A stretch of DNA of 64,000 nt, from NCBI GenBank assembly GCA_037043015.1, contig CM073327.1, positions 13,188,727 to 13,252,726 of the forward strand. The letters run 5' to 3'. The position numbers were made by a program, and so were the translations under genes. This document shows, piece by piece, positions 10,301 to 18,512 of the stretch; the stretch's first letter is position 1; each line of letters opens with the position of its first letter. Origin of the DNA: Bryum argenteum. Lineage: Eukaryota > Streptophyta > Bryopsida > Bryales > Bryaceae. The notes below the pieces were generated by a model. It did no database searches, was not told where the DNA came from, and worked only from the letters and a program-made list of their open reading frames with translations.

Positions 10301-10874
10301 ACCTTCCCGACCATGAAGCTCCGGATGAAGTCGTGGGAGAAACGGACTTCATTAGGGGGAATCACAATAGTGAAGACGAATCCTTCGACCTCCACTGCTT
10401 CGAACTTGATCATGAGAAATTCGTCCTCATATGTAACAAGTTCGATGAAGGCATCAAGACACAGGGGCAAAAATGCCCCGTAAGATCCTGACTGTTGATA
10501 AAAGAAGAAGTGGGTCTTGTTCATCGGACGAATCGACCAAGACTTGATGGAATGTTTCTTGGGGGTCCACAATTTTCCCCATTGCGCGTCCAGAAAAATA
10601 GCTGCAAGCGGATCGTCTGGTGATTCGATTTCAACTGGTGCAAGGAATCCCTCCAGGGCTTGCATGTTATAAGTGACCTGTGCATAACAAAATAACAGAG
10701 GGCGAATTAGCTCGATTCGAGCTAAATGGACACATTAGAAGGGAAAATAGATGTGGAGTAGGTTATTACCTCAGGAGCCGACTCTTGGTGCTCCACTTCC
10801 ATGTTGATTTCAGGCTCGGCAGGTGCATTTGAAGCCATCTGAACAATTCTGGCAGTTTGTTTGGTTCTCGGCAT
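7380..10874 (-). CDS. H3-tail-like / ParB-like / DNA methyltransferase-like protein
   Basis: Exons I can place are 10874-10770, 10677-9343, 9205 to about 8588, about 8583-7866 and 7514 to about 7390, with phase-0 introns at 10769-10678, 9342-9206 and 7865-7515. Exon 1 reads MPRTKQTARIVQM, copying the histone H3 tail. Exon 2 has a novel N-terminal part, a Ser-rich linker with KRSKSSGS, then a ParB/sulfiredoxin-like domain with the DGQHR-type motif FRIIDGQHHVEAAK and a family-like ILDVSAMANKTNN. Exons 4-5 resemble an N4/N6 amino-methyltransferase C-terminus: EFYCRVLKMFSSPGGKFLSIMGG, then TYVVISETEEEA. The usual DPPY and FxGxG residues are degenerate (CDLGLIDLRAV, SIMGGTKP), so catalysis is uncertain. 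The exon 3/4 junction (about 8590) needs a frame change that no good splice pair explains. ParB-methyltransferase fusions are known in phages and bacteria. The introns show this one is eukaryotic. Confidence 0.6.
7515..7865 (-). other. Intron of the ParB/methyltransferase gene holding seven palindromes
   Basis: The donor ATT|GTAAGT at 7866/7865 and acceptor TTTCACAG|ATG at 7515/7514 are strong. They join the frames in phase 0 (...GTKPMLAGI + MCQAETYVV). The 351-nt intron is largely made of the 21-bp palindrome array at 7625-7820. Confidence 0.75.
7562..7820. repeat. Intronic palindrome array, 35-bp period
   Basis: Six palindromes start at 7625, 7660, 7695, 7730, 7765 and 7800, exactly 35 bp apart. 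Each is a 21-bp palindrome plus a 14-bp linker such as CGAGCATGAGAGCG. A seventh, with one mismatch, lies at about 7562. The central base varies (G, C, A). Confidence 0.9.
9206..9342 (-). other. Intron with one palindrome (ParB/methyltransferase gene)
   Basis: Donor GAG|GTATGA, acceptor TTTCGTGCAG|GCA, phase 0, 137 nt. It contains a perfect palindrome at 9246-9266 (central G). Confidence 0.75.
10678..10769 (-). other. Intron with one palindrome (ParB/methyltransferase gene)
   Basis: Donor GAG|GTAATA, acceptor TTATGCACAG|GTC, phase 0, 92 nt. It contains a palindrome at 10706-10726 with one mismatch (central T). Confidence 0.75.
10770..10874 (-). CDS. Exon 1 of the ParB/methyltransferase gene: histone H3 tail mimic
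   Basis: ATG at 10874 opens 35 codons beginning MPRTKQTAR and ending HQESAPE at a GAG|GTAATA donor. Histone H3 begins M-ARTKQTARKS, so residues 3-9 (RTKQTAR) are identical and in the same position relative to the N-terminus. Met before Pro is normally removed, which would leave PRTKQTAR exposed, with the equivalent of H3 Lys4 in place. The exon starts right after an acceptor (GAATGACAG|TGATG), and the downstream join is in phase 0, which supports the reading. Confidence 0.75.
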
Positions 10875-10991
10875 CACTGTCATTCAAACAATGAGAAACA
10901 AATTGTAAGATTTACAGGGGCAGTGGCACATCGTATTATCTTGGCGATTAAACCGATAAAATATAAACATGCTGAGATTAAGAGGAGAGCC

Positions 10992-11901
10992 CATTTAGCT
11001 CGAGTCGAGCTAAATGAGCATACATCCTTGTAGCACGTCACGCCCATTTAGCTCGACTCGAGCTAAACGGGCCTGGCCTTGTTTGAGGTCCGTGCCCATT
11101 TAGCTCGAGTCGAGCTAAATGGGCTCACTGCCCTGTATCATGGCAAGCCCATTTAGCTCGACTCGAGCTAAATGGGCATGGCCTTTTTAGGTCCGTGACC
11201 ATTTAGCTCGAATCGAGCTAAATGGGCTTACTGCAATGTGGCAGTTCAAGCCCATTTAGCTCGACTCGAGCTAAATGGTCACGGATGTCATACAAGGCCA
11301 GGCCCATTTAGCTCGATTTGAGCTAAATAGGCTTGACATGCAACAAAGCGGTAAGCCCTTTTAGCTCGAGTCGAGCTAAATGGGCCTGGCCTTTTTAGGT
11401 CCGTGACCATTTAGCTCGAATCGAGCTAAATGGGCTTACTGCAATGTGGCAGTTCAAGCCCATTTAGCTCGACTCGAGCTAAATGGTCACGGATGTCATA
11501 CAAGGCCAGGCCCATTTAGCTCGATTCGAGCTAAATAGGCTTGACATGCAACAAAGCGGTAAGCCCTTTTAGCTCGACTCGAGCTAAATGGGCCTGGCCT
11601 TTTTAAGGTCCGTGACCATTTAGCTCGAGTCGAGCTAAATGGGCTTACTGCTATGTGGCAGTTCAAGCCCATTTAGCTCGACTCGGGCTAAATGGTCACG
11701 GATGTCATACAAGGCCAGGCCCATTTAGCTCGAGTCGAGCTAAATAGGCTTGACATGCAACAAAGCAGTAAGCCCTTTTAGCTCGAGTCGAGCTAAATGG
11801 GCTTGAACTGCCACATAGCAGTAAGCCCATTTAGCTCGACTCGAGCTAAATGGTCACGGACCTAAAAAAGGCCATGCCCATTTAGCTCGAGTCGAGCTAA
11901 A
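10992..11901. repeat. Main palindrome array: 18 copies, ~52.3-bp period
   Basis: Eighteen copies of TTTAGCTCGA-N-TCGAGCTAAA start at 10992, 11047, 11099, 11152, 11202, 11255, 11307, 11360, 11410, 11463, 11515, 11568, 11619, 11672, 11724, 11777, 11830 and 11881. The gaps are 50-55 bp, mean 52.3, close to five helical turns. The symmetry often extends to GCCCA/TGGGC. The central base can be any of the four, and two copies have one mismatch in an arm. Linkers recur in a higher-order unit of four (about 208 bp), and some appear in reverse orientation near 11800. Confidence 0.95.
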
Positions 11902-11950
11902 TGGGCTTGGTGGTATTGGAAAATCAAGTAATCTAAAGAAGCTAATGTGG

Positions 11951-12048
11951 TATCGAGCTAAATTGGCATCGAGCTAAATAGGCATCGAGCTAAAGGGGCA
12001 TCGAGCTAAATGGGCATCGAGCTAAATGAGCATTGAGCTTAATGAGCT
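11951..12048 (-). repeat. Array of six half-palindromes, 16-bp period
   Basis: Six tandem 16-bp units of the type ATCGAGCTAAATGGGC carry only the right half of the palindrome, all in one orientation. The last is degenerate (ATTGAGCTTAATGAGC). They sit at the donor side of the leader intron. Confidence 0.9.
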
Positions 12049-12829
12049 GAAACTTGAAAATGGGCGCATTGCAGGAGAAAAACACAAATTTCGACGCAAA
12101 TAACACAAATCGGAAGACCTCTATTACTGTGCGAGCAACATTTCATAGCATTCTGCCCTGCGATGTACTGAAAATGGAATTGAATCAAAAACCTAAAAGA
12201 CAAGAATTAGCAACTTACAATGAAGCAAGTGAGAAAATGCGCTGTAGATGCCGCAATGATTCGCGTCCAAATGCAGGCGAAGAAAGGCGCAGCCACGAGC
12301 GTCCACAGCGCAACAGCAAAGCGAAAAAGCCGCCCAAAGCTTGAAAACAAGCAAGCTCGAAAAAGCAGGAAGGAGGACGAGTCTGAAAGGCCGCCCTAAG
12401 TCTCAAAACAAGTGCAAAAGCAAGGAGACAGAGTGCGCGCGAGGAGCGGTAGGAAGGAGGAGGCGGAGGCGCGCGATTAGCAGGAAAATGCAGCACCGTA
12501 TCGTGCGAGGAGCGGCAGACACAGCGCGAGGGGGAAGAGGGGGAGGTGCGGAGACACAGCGGAGAGCGGCAGACAAGCGGAGACACAGCGGAGAGGTGCG
12601 GAGAACAGCGGAGAGGTGCGGAGAACAGCGGCAACACAGGGGAGAGCCCGACGCTGCTGTCGGCAGGGTTTCCCGCCAGAGCCCGCCCGCCGCAATCCCC
12701 AGGCTGCCCGGGCGGCCCTGACTGCCCGAGCTGCCCGGGCTTGGCCGCCCAGGTTTTTTTTTTATTTTCAAATTTTTTCTCTTTTATACTTTCAAATTTT
12801 ATGTCCATTTTTTGGGTTTTTGTTTAGTT

Positions 12830-15800
12830 TTTATATAATCTCTAAAAATCATGTGTGAAGGTTTGAACAAATTTGAATAAGGAGTTCGTGCATGGGTATG
12901 GAAAAAAAAAAGGGGAATAAATATTTTGTGTACTTCATACTTTATATAAGCCATGGAAATAATCCTAGTGCCAAAAACAAATACTAAATCAATACTCAAA
13001 AATCATTTGGTTTCATTAGAACTACTTGTAGTTTTGAATGAGGAAGTGGTGCCTTTGTTTTGGAAAAAAGGGTTGAAAATTTTTTGGAAATTTTCCTAGG
13101 TAATTGGTACCCTATAAAGTATATAGCGTGTGTTTTGGAAGCATGCAAGAAATAAAAGAATTTTTGAAGAAGTACACAAGTTTAATTATTTAGACTTGTC
13201 AAAATAGGAGGCGCTTGGAGATGTATTTAAAAAAAATTATTGGAGAGGGGTTTTTATATGTGAAGTAGGTAATAAGGATTCAATAAAATTTATGGAATCA
13301 CCAATATAATTTCTAAGAAATCCGAACTATTTTTCCCGATTTACATTACATTACCTCTATCGACCTGAACTTTGAATAATTTGTAGAAAATATAAAGAAG
13401 ATGAGAAAAAATATTTTTGAATCTTAGGTTAGCTAACCTATAAAATTGCCGGTGATATTTAGAAATTTGTGAGGGGTCCTAAAATAAATCATAGGAGTAA
13501 CCCATCTATGTGTCATGGTTTACGTGGACCTTTTAGAAATTTGAATAAGGGGGTGAATAAGAAAATGATGAAAAGAAGTTGATTTTAATATCTAAAATAG
13601 CTAAATAGGACCATATGAATGTGGTGGAAGTGTGAAAAATATCATAGGGCAAATGGAACTTTGTCTAAAAAATTTCGTGAGTATTCAATAACTCAGCAGA
13701 ATTTGAAGTAAGGCGCGAGTGCAAGTGTAATTATGTGCAAAAAGGGAGGAAGAGTGGTTTTTATAACTTTAATTCATAATTCATGTCATATGATAACTAT
13801 GGTGAAAATATTACGACCACGAGACAGTGGAAGTATTTCTTTTTTTTCAATTTTTTTTAATTTCATTACTTTAAAATTATATGTTTAATTTTATTTGTTG
13901 TTGTTTAATTTATATGTTTTTGTTTTCACTCATTGAATTAAATTAGTTCATTTCTATGGGTAAAGCTTAAATTAATTCGTAAGAAATCAAAATGAAGAGA
14001 ATAAAGATATTTTTAAATCCTAGAGTAATTATCCTATAAAATGTTAGTTTAATAAATATGTTTAATTGGTAGGAAAGCAAATTAAGGTTAAGAAACATAG
14101 TTTAGATTTGAAAATGAAAACTTATAAATATGATAGTGATATTTAAAACTTGCATAAAAGACAAACTTACATGCTACGGGTTTTTTGTAAAAGTTTTATC
14201 ACTTTCGAACTATGAATAATTTGTGAAATGTAAATAAATAAAATACAAGAATATATTTTTAGTGATCGTGTTAAAAATATTATATGCTTGGAAAAACTAT
14301 GTGTAGAAAGAAAATGAGGGTTGGATAATCCGTCAGTATTTGAAGTAAGTAAAAACATCTAATATAGTGGCAAATAGAGAGTGTAAGTGGTTTTTATAAC
14401 TTGATTGCTTTACTTGTTTCCCCTCCGCAATTACTTCCTCTATTGGATCAATCTGTTTGTCTCGAAATAGCGCAACCAATTCTCATTGCGTGAAGGAAAT
14501 AACTGAGGAATGCACAGCTACTGTGATGTGAGCAGCGCCGTCATTCTTAAATGTCTCCCGCAGCAAGCTTCTTTTAGGGTCAATCTCATTTTAACGGAAT
14601 GAGTCTCATTTTGATTGAAATTCAGATATGCATAGTCGATATCCTATACGTAAGTATTCTTTCTTAAGTAAAGATAAAAGTGTTTAATTTCCCAATTGCA
14701 TTCAAGTAATTGTATAAGGAAGTGATTATCATTTCTAAAATACCTAAAGACAACCATATTTTTGTAGTGTACGTGTTAAAATTATTAAATGCTAAAAGAA
14801 AGTATTTGTAAAAAAAAAAAGAATTCAATAATCCGGCATAATTTTAAGTAGGTAAAAACAAAAACTGTATGGGCAAGTCTGTGTAACTAAGTGTTTTGTA
14901 TTACCTTAATAGAAAAAAAGTTATTCAATATAAATAAATAAATGAATATATATATATATTAATAAAAATAACTATATAAGATTTCCAATTCAGCTTCCTT
15001 ATAAATCATGAAGGTATAATGTTCAGAGTTGGAAAATCATTTTTATTTGTTCTTGCATAGGCAAACCTAAGTTTCTTAAGATAGTAAGATACAAAATTAC
15101 AAAAAAGAAATTTTTGATTCTAAATATTTAATTTTCATAAATAAAACGTTAACTGATTTGACCTACATTAAGTAATTTTGTAGGCAATAAGCATACTGTT
15201 AGCACGGAATAAAATAAAGTATTTAGGCACAATTAAAACTGCATTTAATTTATGTATGACGAATGCCCTTGATTATTAATCTACATTTACTCGTTTACTA
15301 GGGAAAATTTAATGCACAACCAACACATTTGATTCTCATAGCTTAATATACGAATCTCCTAAAAATGAATGTGCCATTTGCAACCATTTTACAGTAGCAA
15401 TTATCAGATTGATTCAATGAAAGAACCAAGCGCGGAGCAAAATCAAGTGAATCAATACTAATATGATCTACTGGAAAATACGGAGGCTGCACCAAATTGA
15501 CCGGATGAAGAGCTTCCAAGCGATGCAAACAAGCGCAAAAAAGAGAATGAGCGCGAGGATTACCTAAAGTAGCATGAGCGAGGAGTACGAGCAAAAATCA
15601 ACGGCGGAATAGCCAAAGGACATGTGCGCGAGAAAGTAGAGAGTGCGCCAGGAGATTGAATGCGTTGCGAGAGTCCTCTATTAGAGTATAGAATTTAGGC
15701 TAACGAATTTAGGAATTAAGGTTTTGGTTATTGAGTTAAAGGTTTAGGATTAAAGGTTAATTATTTTTGAACTTAAAGAGTAAGAATTGAAAAGTAAACA

Positions 15801-16925
15801 TAGAAGTTCGATATCAACTTTACAAAAAAATGCGTAAATGCGGATACATTATAAATTTTTGAAAATAACTTTAGAATACTATAATATATAAAACATCCTA
15901 GCATAAGAATTGAAGTAAAACAGAATATTATTATGTTTGAATATCACACATAGAATACTAAACTTCTAAAAAACATATAGTCACTCAATGTTAACAAGAC
16001 TGAATTTAAAAGCAATAATATTATACTTTAAATATATTATACTTTAAGTAATATACTTAAATTATCCTATTGGAAATAACACACTTGAAAAAATACGTAA
16101 TAAACTTATGATTTCTCAACTTATTCACTGTCTAAATAGTTATATGATATTATATCACATAAATATCTTGAATAATATGTTTATAATGGCCATTTGTAGA
16201 ATATCACATTCAACTTAATTGAATATCATACGTAATACACCACACCTAATTAAATAGAAACTAATCTTATAGGATCACATTTAAATAATGTGAATATAAT
16301 ATTTACTATAATTGTTTCAACGTGTAAAGTATTTATCTTTTAATATTACATGTAATTTAGTAAATACAAATCTTACAATTATACTTCACAACACCTATCG
16401 ATTTTAATCAATTAAGCATAAACGCTAGGCTTAAAGACTATAAAGTTGTAAAGAATCACCTTAAGATCATGATTATGAAAAAGCGAATCATGAAAAACTC
16501 TTTTTAATTTCACGTAATTGGCTTGCAATCATAATACATGCTCCATGCTTGGAGTTCCAATACAATAAAAGAGTTGTTTTCACTTAAGTGCATTTCATTA
16601 TTTCATACTTTTTTGCAAAGTTTAGAATAGAAACTAGACTTGATTTGGAGCAAAACCTAAGTGATATCATTCAAAACGGACCTCGGACGAAGAAGATATG
16701 GCTATTCAAAGTTATGCTTTCTATTCAAAATGTCGTTTTTTGACATTCGGCGCATTAAGAGTTTAACATTCTAGTGCCCGATATGAGATTATTTTGTTCA
16801 TTTGAGTTTGGGTTATCCATTGTCCTCCCGAATCCGGTTTTTATTATTACAATTATGTAATTTCTATTTTTAGAAGTATTACAAATTTCTCCGCGACTTA
16901 ACTTCAAATGATTTTACTGGCCTAA
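12830..16925. other. AT-rich central spacer between the two arms
   Basis: About 4 kb of AT-rich DNA without a supportable gene. A motif CATTTTAACGGAATGAG near 14590 resembles the inner part of the MITE ends found at 48.6 and 56.9 kb. A moderately GC-richer patch at about 15480-15680 has GAGCGCGAGG-type words like those in the two leader exons. Nothing else is recognised. Confidence 0.5.
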
Positions 16926-17079
16926 GATGTCCTCGTTCCTCCCAAATTTCCGAAGATGTCCTCGTTCCTTGCGAAGTTCCCCGTTTCCCCCCAAGTTCCC
17001 ATCCACGTCGCTTTTACTCTATACCGTTACTGGCCGTATTTGGCGCCCTTTCTATTTTGAGTTCGTGATCTTGTTTGGC

Positions 17080-18512
17080 GCCATTTCTCTTCCCGCTTGC
17101 TCTGGCTCTCTCCTCATTTGCGCACTATGCGCTTTCGGCTCCTCTCTTGCTCCGCTCCTGTGCTCTTTCCGCTCCTTCGCTCCTGCTGCGCTCATGTGCT
17201 CTATCCGCTCCTCTCCGGCTCCGCTCCTGATGCCCTTCGCCTCACCTCCGCACCTTCGCATCTCTACCCTTCGTCTCTGTACACTACGTTTTGCCTAAAC
17301 TCCCTATTACCATTAGTGCTTCCCGTTTTGCAAATTTTGATTAGGGTTTGGGACTCTAAGAAGCTCGGGAGTTGATGCGCGTGCTGCTTTTGAGGATGCC
17401 CAAGGCCTTCGTTGAAATACCGCAGCTGTCAAGCACGGCATGAGGGTAAGTTCGATCTATATCCTCAATGTCAATGTATAACAAGAGATTGTTGTTGATT
17501 GGTCATGTCTTGCGTTCATTGTGGTGCATTCCTGATGGCAATGTGGATATCGTCGGTTTAGTTGTGCACGGAAATCGAGGCAAAGTTACTGTTTTACTTC
17601 TGCACAGTTCCCAAGAACGATTCATAGTATTTGCTGTGCACGAATATCGAGGCAGTTTCACATAACATATGCATGATATGCTCATGAAGTCCTGTACTGA
17701 AGGATTCACTCGATGACCATTTAGCTCGACTCGAGCTAAATGGGCTTGCAGTGAATCATAGTTGTACGCCCATTTAGCTCGACTCGAGCTAAATGGGCTT
17801 GCAGTGAATCAGAGCTGTACGCCCATTTAGCTCGACTCGAGCTAAATGGGCTTGATCTGCTATGATTCACTGCAAGCCCATTTAGCTCGACTCGAGCTAA
17901 ATGGGCTTACCCTACAACGGAGTGGTGTGCCCATTTAGCTCGACTCGAGCTAAATGGTCATCCGGTTTTAACTTCGTCGTGGTGAGAGTTGAGCAGTTAT
18001 CTTGAAGACCATTTAGCTCGAGTCGAGCTAAATGGTCTTCAAGATAACTGTTCATCATTCTTACCTCGAAGCTGTTGAAACTTGATGACTATTTAGCTCG
18101 ACTCGAGCTAAATGGTCTTCCTCTTCGACATGCTTCGGTGTAAACATAATGTATTAAGATCTTCAAGTCCATTTAGCTCGAGCCGAGCTAAATGGTCATC
18201 CAAGTTGAACTGCCGCGGTGAGTGGTGAACAATTTTCTCGATGACCATTTTGCTCCAGTCGAGCTAATTGTTCATTGAGAAAACTGTTCATCACGCTTAC
18301 CTCGAAGGTGTTAAAGCGTGATGACCATTTAGCTCGAGTCGAGCTAAATAGTCGTCAGTATACACGTGCTTCGTGACTGAGTGGTGAATTCTTATCGAGT
18401 CGAGCTTAATGGTCATATATTCTCAATGGTAGTAATCATTTCTGACTGCACGTAAATATAGCTACCAGTGATTTCTCATGATTGTTTATTTATTGCTGGC
18501 ATTCAGGTTATC
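17080..18512 (+). other. Untranslated leader exon and 1.06-kb leader intron of the plus arm
   Basis: A pyrimidine-rich GC stretch with CTCCGCTCC repeats (about 17080-17300) runs to a donor GAGG|GTAAGT at 17445/17446. The acceptor TGGCATTCAG ends at 18506, six bases before ATG 18513. The 1061-nt intron contains the second palindrome array. The layout mirrors the minus arm: GC-rich leader, long palindrome-filled intron, then the start codon. The exact transcription start is not visible. Confidence 0.6.
17720..18348. repeat. Second palindrome array, 10 copies in the plus-arm leader intron
   Basis: Copies start at 17720, 17773, 17826, 17881, 17934, 18012, 18092, 18172, 18248 (degenerate) and 18328. 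The first five are 53-55 bp apart (about 5 helical turns), the rest 76-80 bp (about 7.5 turns). A further decayed half lies near 18390. Linkers differ from those of the main array, although the GCCCA/TGGGC extension is shared. Confidence 0.9.

Larger units (their letters stand above)
10877..12760 (-). other. Untranslated leader exon and 1.3-kb leader intron of the minus arm
   Basis: A GC- and pyrimidine-rich stretch (about 12760-12219 on the minus strand, full of CTCTCCGC) ends at a consensus donor CATT|GTAAGT at 12218. The matching acceptor GAATGACAG lies at about 10877, two bases before the start codon. The 1342-nt intron holds the 18-palindrome array and the half-site array. A TATATAAA-like sequence near 12826-12833 could be the promoter. 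The ORFs seen in the GC-rich part reflect base composition. Confidence 0.6.

Noticed and set aside
7380-10874. Bacterial contamination or plasmid, because of the ParB-like domain
   Set aside because: At least three good phase-0 GT-AG introns interrupt the gene, and it lies within TIRs together with eukaryotic-type genes.
10992-11901. CRISPR-like array (regular repeats with spacers)
   Set aside because: The repeats are perfect palindromes, spacers recur in higher-order units and are not unique, and the context is an intron of a eukaryotic gene.
12215-12858. Overlapping ORFs of 72-197 codons on both strands
   Set aside because: They reflect the GC- and purine/pyrimidine-skewed leader exon. 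They are proline/arginine/cysteine-rich with no domain and occur in several frames at once.
16927-17375. Cysteine/leucine-rich ORFs (92-123 codons)
   Set aside because: Low-complexity translations of CTCCGCTCC repeats. The segment fits better as the untranslated leader of the plus arm.
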